Positions 13,343-26,325 of a stretch of DNA of 64,000 bases are shown in pieces (positions within the stretch are counted from its first letter, which is position 1; each line of letters opens with the position of its first letter). The translations under genes and the position numbers were made by a program. Below the pieces are notes generated by a model. That model saw nothing but the letters and a program-made list of their open reading frames with translations. It did not search any database and was not told the DNA's origin. Source of the DNA: Caprimulgus europaeus (taxonomy: Eukaryota; Chordata; Aves; Caprimulgiformes; Caprimulgidae); contig OU015538.1 in assembly GCA_907165065.1 (NCBI GenBank), positions 17,251,165-17,315,164 of the forward strand. Direction: 5' to 3'.

Positions 13343-16300
13343 CTCTACCGTCCCAGCCTGCTGTAATTTGCAGCTCAGGAACTGTCTGAACCGGTGGAGG
13401 AGTCGTGTTCATGAGAACATGAAATGTTCCTTTACTATTCTCATAGGACTCTACATAGATACCCACATACAACTGCTTTTATTTTTTTCCCCCAACTACT
13501 CTCTTATTTTTTAAAATAAACTATTTTCCAAACACAAAACGAGTTAGAATCCTTCACTGATGCTTTCTTCTTCCTATAAAGTATCAGAACAGACTGTGTG
13601 TTTGAATCTCATGTTATTAAATCATAGTGAAATCTATCATTACATTATAGGCTTTAATGGTTAACTGCTTTTGAAGATACTCACAAACCATGCCACGTTC
13701 CCTGCATATTTGAAAAAAGTAACAAGAGCACTTCTTTGCAATACTCAAACATCTTTTTCTTTTTTGAACAGAAAGGATTTTTCTTTATGATTATGTATTT
13801 TCTTATAATGCTCCCTGGCTGCAAGTCTTTTCAAACACAGATCCATTTAAACAATCAAACTGTGATTTGCTAACATTAACACAACAAAAAATGACAATCT
13901 GATTGTACTTTGGGAGATAATGGTTGAATCTCATCTTCCCTTCCACTCCTATCTCTTCTCTGCCACTCACAAAGAATAGTTTGGGATAGCTGCTAGGCTA
14001 GACAAAGCTAGTCAATACTTAGTACCTATTCAGACACTGGAAAATAAAAGGTCAATGCTGTGCTTTCTAATGATGTATGTATTACAAGCATCTTCAATCA
14101 AAAAGTTGGTTTTTAATTACCTATTTATACACTACTTAATGGGAATGGGAATGAAGCTTTGCCATTAAGTGTACATAAGTGGATCATCTTTCAATAGAGA
14201 ATTTATTAAATTAATATCTCATTTAATACAACAATAAGATTCCAAAGCATTAGTATTTTTATTGAATCTGAGCCCCTAAATGTTTGGAAAGTACTGTAAA
14301 ATTAAAAGTTTTCCAGCCTCACCTTCTATAGTAGTCACAATTATTGGATTTGCCCGAAAGTTCAATCCGGAATCTACTGAAAGTCAGTGGAATGGCTTTT
14401 GTTGATGTAAACAAAGGGAAAAGTGTCGAGCTTACTAGATCAATTAAGTCACATTGCAATTTATATACATGTGACAAGAGAAGAATAGCTAATTCTGTCA
14501 ACGTGGATCACATTTGGATCTTGCCCTAAGGTTCCTGCCCAGACTATGCACATGCTAACTCATTTGCAAAATCTCTTTTGGGCTGGAAACAATAAATCTA
14601 CCACTGGATGAAACCCGGGACTACTCTACGAGCTAGTGTGGCAGAGGCTGCATCAGGCATCACTCTCCCCATCTCTGAAAGATCCAAATTATCTCTTTCA
14701 GAACCACCCTCAAATGCCATCTGCATGCTTCACACACCCTAGTGCCCTGCTACAGAAATACACAGACAGTTCTCTGTGAATCATGCTGAACATACTATTA
14801 AAAAAAAAAAAATTCCTACATGATCCATATAAAAATTGAATGTTTCCAAATTACAACACTGAGCCAGGTGCATGACCTTGTGACAGTGTGCCTCATAGCA
14901 TCCCAGCATTTCCAGGACTACATGTACTCCTGTGAAAATCTCCTTGGCCACTTTCAGGAATGTAACAGCTTTGTGTTTCTGGTTTAGAGCCCTGAAAAAC
15001 CCTGGTCAAAATAAAAAAGCTCCCAAGCCTTCAATAAGGTTCTATAATGAGAGCTGGAAAGGTCCTATAGATTACAAAGCAGAAAGGATTGGGCATGCTG
15101 TATCCACTGGGTTGGAGACTCTGGGGACAAACATTTATGGGGCAAATGCCTCAAGCAAGGGACAGCTACGAGAGCCTTGTGGACTGCATGCACCAGACTG
15201 CCCTACAAAATGGGGGGCATATGGATGTGAATATATCCAAAGTTGAGCAAGCAGGAGATCACACCCAAAATTGGAATAAAACAAAGAAACAACTTCAAAA
15301 TAAAAAAGCAATGTAGGTGTAGGCATTGATGCATACATAAGTACAGATGTCAGTGGAATTTCTTATACACAACTATGTGAAGATAGCATCTACTTTTTCT
15401 ACTCCGTTTTTAAAATGTGAAGACACTGACTTCATCATTACCTGCCTCCCCCAGTGAAAGTCTTCACCTGTCATCAATAATTGGAAAAGACACTTTCAAA
15501 AGAGCCATAGATGCTTACACACCCAGAGGTTTTTTAGCATTAATAGGAGTTTTAAAAATGAGAATTTCAGAATCGGCATCTGTTGTGATAGATGATATGT
15601 CCAAATATTTGTAGATCTCCTTCCACCCTACTGGCTTCAAGGTAAGCTGTTCTTCCATGCAGTGTCACTGATCCATAATAACTATGATCCAAATTTAACA
15701 CTTCTCAAAAATACAAAGTACTTTTATTGAACTCGAACAACCATGTACTCTTCTATGAGCTGACATTTTGGGTTACACTTTTCAAATGAGCATTAGATAA
15801 TCAGATAGAGGATTAGAATTTGTACAGTAGGAGCTGCTTAAACTTTAACTTAAAAGTCCTGAGCCAGGATGGTCACAGTTAGGGACTATTGACTACCATA
15901 CTGTAGCACAGGACTCTCCAAAGACTGGAGACTGCGTACTATATGTGCTGTGAAGATGTGCTGAAAGAAGGGACTATGTAGTGTTTTGAGAAGGGGAAAG
16001 AAAAAAAGTAAAAAAAAAAAAAAAAGTCGATAATTCTTTAGTAAAGAAGAGCTGTAGGGCAGGAGAGTGAGAGGGGGTGTGTGTACAAGCATGCACCATT
16101 ACTATTTCCTCTTTAATCAAAATAAAATCATGTCACTTCTAGACAAGAAAACACAATCCTATTGTTTCATTACTTACATGATCATTATCCTGCAATTCTT
16201 CAAGTAAGTGCTCATTAAACATAGTATTTACACCAAAATTAATAGCCCAGTTTATGACATTGTCTACTTGTCAAAAGCATACTGACCTTCATTAACAATA

Positions 16301-19300
16301 ACAACACTTTTGAATAGATGTAAAATGCTAGCATTTGGGAAATTACTTCAGACATTTGCTTATTCCAATCTCAAACCTTACTCAATCGAAACAAGGGCAT
16401 TTTTTTTTTTTGCTGTCACCATTAAAGATGTGAAACAAAAACAGCTGAAATCTTTAGTAGATTATAAAATAATATTTCATAGATTTTCTGATGCCCTCTT
16501 AATTACAGTAGCTCAGGTTAATGGCTCCTTAGCATTTGCATTACTATCAACTACTTCTGAGTAGGCGATAATTTGTCAGTAAATGTTCACAGCTACCTAA
16601 AGCTTGACTGAAAATCTCAACCCGTCACTGCACTTTGTCAGATCGTGGAGCAACCCTCCATCTCCCAGGGCAGCCAGATGATCAAAAATCTTCAAGGTGA
16701 CAAGTTTTACTCCTAGAATTCCTTGACTGGAGTGTCAAGAGGAATGGCCAGCACAGATCAAAGCAGTCATTCACCTAATCCCAAATCCTGCCTTGAACAG
16801 TGACATTTTACAGGAAAAAACCCAAACCTCTTCATTTAGGAGACAAATCTACCCTGTGAAAAATGTCCTTTTTACCACATGTGCCACAAGACCATTTATG
16901 CAAGGAAGCATGAAGATTTGTAATCCTTTCAATACTCTGACATATTTTTAAATACTAATCATTTCAAGTAGAGTGTTATTTTATTCTTATTAATGTTCAG
17001 TTCAGAATACCATATGGCAATGAGTGATGAACATTAATCATTAGTCCCAAGAGAAAAACAATCTCCCTGTGCTGGTTTTGAACTGCCCAGCTTCCCATTT
17101 CCTCCTTAGAACGTGAATCTATTATCTCCACATCTTCCATGACTTCACACTGCAGCTTTACCACATCTACTCTCCAAAATTAATTCTCTCTCTTCTATTA
17201 GGAGAGTTCAATAAACAAAAATGATGACTTGACTAGGCTGCTGAAAAATAAACTGAGGATTGTTTTCTTCAGATGTGTAGTAGGTTAAATGTTAGGTGAG
17301 AATAAATACTTCATAGTTTTAAGTGATGGCAAGGAGATAATGAGAAAGAACATGACAGGCAGTAGGAGGGAGAATAGACCAACAAAGAGCTGGAAAGCTG
17401 TCCTACATCTGGAGACCTCTTCTAGTTATTTGTACCTTCTGCACGACCTTACTATTTGTTTCTATCCGTTCTCCTCTGTAATAAATTATGACCTCAAAAT
17501 TGCTTTATAAGGTTCACAACGATTCTGAAGTACTCAAATACAGCATTAATGGGGAACATACAGGTACAAATAAAAGGACAAACAAATTAGGCCTACAGTG
17601 CTGGAGTGAGACCTGTATTATAAAATAAATGCTTAGAAAAGATGGAGAGAAATAGAGGTGACCAACACTTTTTCTTTTTTTAATGAGGGAATATTATAGT
17701 GATTGAAAGGAAAAACTAGAGGTTTCTAGTCACATCCTTATGTGGCATTCTTATCTGCCTGTTTTTTGTGTAAGCCCTTTGGCATCACAGCCAATGTTAT
17801 GTTTTTGTACGGTGCCTGATATGTCTTGGAGGCTATTATTAATAATATATCATCCAGCTAGACTTGCAAATTATTTTTTTACATTTATTATAACTGCTCA
17901 GGCAAGTTTGACAGACTAAAATATTCACTTAAATGATGCCTCAATTTACCAGAATATATAGCAGGCCAGTGTATGCCATAACTAACATTAATACTTTAAG
18001 TTAGGCTTTCTAAAGTAGGAAAGGTATTTAATTAAAACACCAAATCTCACCTCATTCATGATAACTTGTAAACACTCATTAGGAAGCTTATACCTAAACT
18101 AATGGTAGGTGTGGGATTTGCTTCTTAGCTACTTTATGGCTCATTAAATATCTTTTTCCTCTCATTGATGACAGGTGATTTGGGCCATGTGATAATTAAG
18201 GACAGTGTTAACAGCTGTACAGGAGACAAACTTTAGTGAAGCCCAGTCATGCTACAAGACCTGAATCAAGGTGTTCTGTGAACTCAGTACATAATATTCT
18301 TTAATAAATAAGACCAAATAAACACCCACAGACAGCAACATTATTGCAGTACAGGTATACACTGGCCTTGCCAGATACTATCCAGATATCTAGTCAATTA
18401 GATAGTGGCTATTACAGAGTATTTTTGTGGGAAAATGATAATTCTTTAGCACATATATACTCCTGAAACAGCACCTTGGACTTGCAGAGATTTGATCTAC
18501 TAAATGGAATCTTACAAAGAAGTGAATTATTTGCAAATGTAGTTGTCAAACATACATAATGAAGTGACTCTCACACACAATACTTTCTGTATGAATATGA
18601 TAGAAAGTATATGTACATTGATTAAACTAGGAGGGGCTACCCAACTGGGAAATACAGAGATGGAGAGAATCCTAAAATAAAATAGAAAGAGCCAAAAAAC
18701 AAGCTCATTGGAAAAAAGAGATCTATTGCAATATGAATACACCTGTTATGTGCAGAGGAATTAACAAAAAATCCAAGGGACATCAACAGTACTAACTCAA
18801 GTCAGTTAGAAAGACTTATGCCTCATGTCAGTTTAAAGGACTGAAGTGCCATATGAAGAAACACGGATCTCAACGTGTGAACTCATCACATAATGACAAC
18901 ATAAGATTGGTCGTGTCTGTGCACATGGTCCCAGCATGCTGAGCCACCTACCAGGATCATCATTCCATTCACAGTGCTCATAATGTAGTGTCAACTGGTC
19001 AAGATCAACCAATGCTGTTATTTTAGGGGAAAGTACGGAAAAGACTGATAATTAGTAACATTCAAAAGTGAACAAACTAAGGCATTTGGTTTTCCCATGT
19101 ACTTGTGGACTTGGGAGCAACAGCCAGAGTCACTTATGTAGGAGTTAACTGCATAGATTGCATGCCATATGAGCACACTGCTATGAAAGACAAATGGAGA
19201 CTGCTCCCATTGGTGTTTTCTTACTCAAAATGAGAATTCCCGAGAAAGCAGAAATAGCTTTTAGCTCCTTCACTTCGCCTTAGTACTCTGCAGCCTGACT

Positions 19301-20223
19301 GGAATGATGACTCAGATCCTAACAGGGTTCTCATTAGTAAATGTTCACTAAGTGGTCACTGTTACCTTTTCATCCCAATGAAAGAAACAGCCTGAGAAAT
19401 CTATATAAATGCTTAGGTGTTAATATTTACAGATCAGTCCTCATAACTATTTGACAATGACTTTTTGCTATAGGTAAGAACAAACACACACTGTATACAA
19501 CTGTTTCCAAGCAGTATTTCCTGCTGTACTGATCCAGACAGAGCAAATCCTATTGCATAGCACATGAAGCATTCTATCTACCCTCTTTTTCTTTACTTTT
19601 ACATGTTTATATATTCTGTAAATTACCTGAATAAAGAAAGTATACATGACTAGAGTTTTGCTCTGCAAAAGTCACTGCAGGAAACAAGTTTGACTACATA
19701 TCATGTCATTTTTTTTCTTCAGAGGAAAAAGTGATAGGTGCACTGCTTATACAAGTATCATGACAACCAAATCAAATAAACTTCATTTTTCATGGAGTAA
19801 ACTGACAGTGACATTTAATATGGGGAACAGGGGACAGATTTTCAAATCTATGGAAATCCTTGACAGCTTAGATACAAAAAAAGGTTAGTATACTATAGAC
19901 ATGTCAGGGCAGAATAAGGCAATTCATAGAAAATGGACAGGATTTTACACCTTATATATTTATAGGCTCATTCAATTACGCTACAGCAAAGAGTGTAATC
20001 ACTATATTTTCTCAAATCAATCCATAATTCACATTCATTATAACTACTACTCTGCTTTAAAATGGGTGTTGAATATCCTAAAACTTCAGGTACAAGATTT
20101 CTCACAGTTTCCCTTTAGAAAATGCAAGCCATGTATCCAATGAATTTAGGACAAACATTCTGCTTTGAATAATATTTTATTTTTAATTTCGTGGGGCAAA
20201 GAGAGGAGAACTTTATAAAATCC
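13343..20223. other. Noncoding DNA, no gene recognised
   Basis: Slightly GC-richer pieces lie at about 14580-14770 and 14860-15260 but match nothing I know. An A-rich run is at 15993-16025. Confidence 0.65.
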
Positions 20224-20870
20224 TATGATGGTTTCACTTGGCTAGCAGTCAAACACAGCTCCTTGCTCACTTCTGCCCCTGCCATTCCCCCTCACCAGGC
20301 AACAGGGGAGAGAACTAGGGGGCAAGGGTAAGGAGACTCGTAGGGTGAGATAAGAACAATTTAATAAGTGAAATAAAATAAGACTTAATACTGATACTAA
20401 AATAGTAATGAATATAATAATAAAGTATGCAAATAAGCGACAGTGCAATTGCTCACCATCTGCCATCCAAGCCCAGCCCATTCTTAGACAATGATCCTGG
20501 AGGAGCAACAATCCCAAAACTGAAACCACAATCCCAGAAGAGCAAGAGCCAGAGAGAGAGCGCACCCACACAAAAGAGTGGCCCTTATTAATATACTAAA
20601 CACAACGTTAAATGATATGGAATATCCCATTGGTATATCCAAATGCTAATCTATCTTACTAATTTTAATATTTCTCACCTCCCCTAGACCTTGCCTCTGT
20701 AGACTAGCAAAACACGAAGTCCTTCGACTTCCAGCGACAATCGAAAACTTCGGTATGTTATCAAAGTTCCTCTCGGAATAAGTCCCATGCTGAAACCAAA
20801 ACAGCATGATTCTAGCTACTAAAAAGAAACCTAGCTCTGTCCTAACTAAAAACTAGGACAAATCCCTACA
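20224..20870 (-). mobile_element. Solo LTR of an avian ERVL-like endogenous retrovirus (minus strand)
   Basis: Read on the minus strand, the element starts TGTAGGGATTTGTCC and runs through a CTCTTTTGTGTGGG-type middle. It then has an AT-rich TTATTAAATTGTTCTTATCTC stretch, a polypyrimidine CTAGTTCTCTCCCCTG-like segment and an AAACCAT-type end. That order matches the ERVL-like LTR family common in birds. No internal gag/pol and no second LTR is nearby, so it is a solo LTR left by recombination. The inner end looks mutated away from the expected ACA, and the flanking 5-mers (AATCC and GGGAA) do not match, so the boundary may be off by a few bases or the target-site duplication has decayed. It contains no intact viral coding sequence. 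Confidence 0.75.
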
Positions 20871-21144
20871 GGGAATTTCTGCCAGATGATATCAGTTCCT
20901 TTACCTCAGTCCTTGGAAAGTAATGGGAGAAATACAAATATCCATACTTTAGATTTTCACGAGTGGTTTAGCACACCCTGCCCAGTCCATCATTCTTGAC
21001 ACTCATTTTGCTAGCCCTTCATACCACACCAGTACACCTATTTGCAGGCTTTTGTTCTATGTCAAATTAAAAACAACAGTTGAGAAAACCTTGCTGTTTC
21101 TGGGTTGGGTGGAGTTTTTTTTGTTTGGGTTTTTTTTTGGTTTC

Positions 21145-21158
21145 GTGTGTGTGTGTGT
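21145..21158 (+). repeat. (GT)7 microsatellite
   Basis: Seven GT dinucleotides following T-rich sequence. Confidence 0.9.
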
Positions 21159-24100
21159 AATGTTCATTTAGACCATTTCCAGGGTTCACAAACAGTTGTA
21201 ACAGTACACATGGGGTACGGGAGGCAGGAGGACACAGATGGCAACAAACCTGAGAAGGACAGACAGAAGCAGGGGAACACACCAGGACCTTCTCAAATCA
21301 GATCTGCTGCTGAAGAAAACATGTTGTCTAACTGTTGTGTAGTGAGAATCTCTCAGGAGTTTGTAGAGTAAGTTTGTATTAGCAATGATTATAAGCAATG
21401 ATAATGAATGTTGATAAGCAAACAGTATAAACAAAATAAAGAAACATGCAGAAAACTAAGGAAGGATTTTGCAAAAACACCATACAATTTTGTGTTTAAC
21501 TTAACACATGTTATAACCTGTTATCTCACAGTATCTTAGTCATACCAGATAATTATGTTAATCTTTGTAGCAATAATGTCAAGAAATATAGTAGATCTCC
21601 ATACTGAAAACAAAACCCAGGTATTTAGATAACATTCTATATTTCATTCCAGAATGTGATTAGATTTGCTTACATATAGACACAAAGTTCAAGGTAGAAG
21701 TATGTACTGTTATAATTTTTGTTTAGAGTATTTTTAGTGTGGGAAATACCTGGATAAAAAGCACCTGCAGGAACTTGGCAGCAAGAGTTAGGTTTCACTG
21801 AAAGGACGGTGGAATAAACCACCATGGTAGTCACTAAGTTTCAGAGGCACAGGATACTGCCAAGGAGCTGACCAGAAGGACCCTGCCCCTGAGAAGTAGT
21901 GATTTTTGACTCCTATAACCTCCTGAGCCAGGTCAATCAGGAAATACAAAATTCTTTAAGATTAAATACATATAAAGGACTTGAATTTATTCCTGAAATT
22001 ACCATCATCATTCCAAGAATACAAATAACAAAGTGGATATTATTTTCCTACTCTGTGCAGGAAATTCTACTAGTAGATACTTGGACTGTTCTCATGAATC
22101 AGGTAAACAAAATGTTCCCATAATCCTAGGCACACTGCAATATTCTATTTTATTCTATTTGCATGTTCATGTCAAAGGTTGTTTTTTTCCCCAAGGAAAG
22201 AAATTCAGATATAGTTTGAATTATTCAGAGAAACAAGTCAGAAATGCAGCACTCAGTATAGTGTATAAAAACATGTGTATTATAATTTCACTAAAAAGGA
22301 AAGCACTTGAATTACTTGCTGTCTAAAATAGGCTTGGAACATTGAGAAATAAACTATCTTTTATTGTTCAGCTCTCTGTGATGAGTTTCTCTTCCACACA
22401 GAGGGAAGAAACTTATAAAATATTATTTCCCATGTAAAGACATAGAGGTATTTGATAAATGGGATGACACAGAACGTAAGTTTACCATGACTTTGGATCT
22501 CAGAATGATAACTGATTTTATAGATAAAGGAAATGTGGTAGAACAAACCTATCTGAACCTTAATGTTAAGTATTTGACACATATAGGAAACTATTAGTTA
22601 ATCTGCAGAAAGTAGTAGCAAAAGAATTGTGAAGCTAGACAAGGAAGTACTTAAAGGGTACATAGCAAAAAGAGTATAAAAGAAAAAGGAACAAGTGGGT
22701 AGGAGGCTTCTTATCTAATGTTAATGGCTTCCATAAAAAAGGCAGGGTTTTCTGGTGGCAGGAAGTTGGAAGCTATCATCTTGAAGGGCACTAGAATATC
22801 AAACATGAAGAACTAGATGACCTTGGGAATGATGGTAGAATGAAATTTCACACTATTAAAATTTAAGCGTACTCATAACAGGAAATGGTAGCCCAGGGGG
22901 TAGTTCATAGGAAAAGTTCCAAGATGGAAATATCTTTTGAATATTAATTAACAGGATGACTATGTCCCAAAATTCTTCCACCTTAGCAACTCCAATTTGC
23001 TCCCTCATACTTCTTTTTAATGCCTCAATTTCCCCACCTCTGTTTTGAAGTATCCTGATCTTCCCTACATTACATGTATTTAAATAATTACAGAGGTGTT
23101 TCTGACTGGGAGAGAATGGGTCTCTACAGAACTGGCCCAGATGCGCCTTTCTCTAAGCACTCTTGGTTAACATGATTATGAAAAAGATAAATGTACTTTG
23201 CTTTTCTATGCAAGCATTTTTGGCACTTTTCTATAGATATTGGGAGGGATTCATACTCTAGTTCAATGCATGAGGGTCTTATCTGGAAGGTTTTATACAA
23301 TTCTTATAAACAGCAATGAAAAAAAATGAAGTTAAATTGGCATGAGTGTAGGGTAGAACTACTCCGGCCAACTAGTGAATAGTGAACTCTACAACAAAGT
23401 AGACTAAAGGATCCTTGCTCATTTGCCTAGTAAAATGCATTCCAAAATACAATTATAATTTATTAAAAAAAAAAAAAAGGCTCAGAAGAATAAAAATTAT
23501 CGAATTAAAAGAATAATGTTGGTACAAAACAAATGCCATGAATAAACTGGCATGGAAATTAGAAAACTTAAGAACCATTAAAGGAATCTGATAGCTCCAA
23601 GCAGTCATAAGAATCATTTTTAAGGCAGAGCCTGACGTAAAAGACATTATGTGATATAGCTGCAGAAACAGAGGCTGAATTTGTTTACTCAGAAGTGCTC
23701 TGTGATCATAACTCTGAATTTGGCAAACTGTTTCTGCCTAAAATATGTGACATACTTTAATCACAGGGATCTTTCTTGGTGAATATATAGGAATATTCTC
23801 ATAAGACATTTACAGTAAAATATGTATATATTCAGACATGGCTTAACCAGAAAGAAACACATTAGATCCCTGCATGAATAATTTTACATAAAAAACATTT
23901 GTCAGTTGCTATTGTTTTATGGAAACAAAGCACATCCATTTCAATTATATATATACACACATATGTGTGCATGTTTCTGCACAAAATTGTGTTTGTAAAA
24001 TGTATACACTTGTAATATAATCATAGACATTTTTTGGTCTTGTTCTGGATCCACTTTTGCAGTCGACAAAAGTATTTGTTATTGAAACTACACACATGAA

Positions 24101-25009
24101 AAGTAAAACTTCAGTGAACTACTAGTTGGTCTCTTAATTGCAGTTACACCACTTCTTCCAGGAGTAGTGAGTCTGTAAGCAATTCCAACAGAATCCTGTA
24201 CTACTTTTTGCAGTTTGAAAATTCACTCTACAAAAATCATGGGGTTTTTTTTTAGCAGACAATATTTTATTTTTAAAAATTAAGCTCCATTTTTTCAGAT
24301 TAAAAACTAAAACAAGTTATTTTGGTTTTTTTTCCTATAATATGCACTAGAAAAGGAGAAAAGGATGTAGGGGAAACCCCTGTATTTGTTGGTCAGCCAA
24401 TCTTTTTAAAGATCATTTTTCCCTCATTTTACACTCATAGTCTCTCTGTTTCTTATCAGCACTAATAGAGGTTTTTTCCTTTTTAAATTTTTTTCTTCTC
24501 CAAAGGCCAACTACTGCATATCTCAGAACACTCTCAGCCTCTGAGACACTTATCACTTATATAACCAGAATATAATTCTGGATGCACATAAACTGCAATA
24601 CAAAAATTACAATATTTGGATTTTTAACTCATATTTATGGAAACAGAAATCTCTGTGAAATTGTTTATTATTTACATCTGCTTCAACTCAACTGAGAAAC
24701 AGGTATATGTAGCAAAAAAAATACTGGGTTTTATTTTCCAAGTAAAAGTTATACTAGGTAACAGCTACTAAGTCACAAAAACAATTTCTAGAAGCATTAG
24801 CCATCTCTTACTGGCTGTCCCCTGATCTTTTTGGACAAACATCCTTAAATCACCACACACAATGAGTGTCGGACATCTCACACATTGGAGTCTTCTGACT
24901 CGCTGCCTTGAAAACACCTCAAACATTAGAAACTGCATTAATTTTGCTAAAATATCAGTTTACTTGCTTCCAAGTCACAAAGAAGTGACCCAACATACAC
25001 ACAAACAAC

Positions 25010-25560
25010 CCAGACCCCACGTTTGTACTCACAGGCTGGCTTGGGCAGGTTTGGGCCATGCAGGGTGGCAGCTCACCACCCTGTCCCCAGGTGTGGGCAA
25101 TGCAGGGACACTGCCTCCTAGGTGCAAACACTCATCAATTAACACCACCTGCTCAAAAGACAGTGACTTTAAACCCTGCTCCCTCCTACCAGATTTTACT
25201 AGCACATTTATAAAAGCAGGATAGGAAAGTTGGGGGCCTGACAGCTGAGGCCTAGCTGCTCCCACCTAAGCTGTGCTCTGGGGATGGCAGCAAGGACACT
25301 CTGTGGTGTCTGATGTCCAGGATCGTTTTGTTTGTGCTCCTTCAGTCATAGTCCCTTTCTCTAAGACGTGACCAGAGCAGGAAGAGCCCTCAGAATAGAG
25401 GGAAAGTTGGTCAGCACTTAAGGGACAGCTAGAAGCTCTCCAGAGAGAAGCAGGAAGGAGACCCAGGGCACAGCCCATGGCCACCCGCCATGTCCCACAC
25501 AGCTGTGTTCCTGCAGCTCACTCAGGCCTAGCTGTGTGCCGTCTTGGTTTGGTTTTTTCG
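25010..25560. other. GC-richer block of unknown origin
   Basis: About 550 bp stands out from the AT-rich flanks by composition. It has GGCTGGCTTGGGCAGG-like segments, CTGTCCCC and GCAGGAAGG stretches, and a TATA-like TTTATAAAAGCAGG at about 25207-25220. Open frames on both strands here (such as 24862-25224 and the minus frames at 25029-25265 and 25266-25484) share no recognised family. It may be an old inserted element such as an LTR, or a regulatory or noncoding exon. I cannot place it. Confidence 0.4.
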
Positions 25561-26200
25561 TTTGTTTTGTTTAAGTTAAAAAAGAAAAAGCCTCTTGGGA
25601 ACTCTAACAGAAGGTATGGTATTTGATGCAACTAATATATATGGCTCTGAAAATTAAGAATATTGTTTTGCCAAGTGGCTGTGTGAGTTCGTTAAACCTG
25701 AGGACAGGTCTCACAGTCCTGTATGAACAAGCTAGTAAGGAAAAAAACAAATTAGGAAGTTAATTATGTATAGACCCATAAAGGAAAATGTTTTAAAGAT
25801 TAATTCTTAAAAAGATGGCTTCATACCACTCATATATAGTTCAAGCATTCCCTTATTTTATGCAAATAATAAATGTTTATTTCTTTGGATAGCTTGTCAG
25901 TATATGTCAGTTTGTGATGTTTACAATAAAATATCAATGAAAAGTCTCAGTATATATCAGGCCCCTTGTGTTTTAACCCATTTAGTGTTTATGGTTCTAT
26001 CTCAGTAATTCTATACATGAAAAAATGCACAATATTTCTTACACTTGATAAGACTACACTGAAGGGATCCTGGTGTATTAAAACAGTTTTGCATGCTCTG
26101 CAGGTTACTTTAATTTTTTTTTTCTGCCTATTTCCAGATCCTAATTTATTTTTGTTTTTAACAGAATTTAAAATTAAGATTATTTTTTTCTTTTTTTTAG

Positions 26201-26325
26201 AGCAGATAAAACAGCCAAGTGCTCCCTCATGCTCTTACGAAAATCCCTCTTTTGAATGCAAAAGCTGTTGCAGTTCACTCTATCCGCAGCAGATCACACA
26301 GGAAAGCCTAACAAGCTTCTGTTGA
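26201..26325 (+). other. Candidate 3'-terminal exon, Cys-rich open frame
   Basis: A very long T-rich tract ending TTTTTTTTAG (26200) precedes an open frame of 40 codons (26203-26322) closed by TGA at 26323-26325. The peptide is Cys/Ser/Pro/Gln-rich, with a KSCCSSLYPQQ segment. No family was recognised. The acceptor may simply be a poly-T run in AT-rich DNA. Confidence 0.15.

Noticed and set aside
14344..14529. Open frames on both strands at the same place
   Set aside because: Short, no domain; a minus-strand AAG|GTGAGG donor is present but no matching acceptor was found.
15030..15090. Possible CR1 3' end on the minus strand (GAGCTGGAAAGGTCCTATAG)
   Set aside because: Only a loose resemblance to the CR1 end, without the octamer repeat; too diverged to support.
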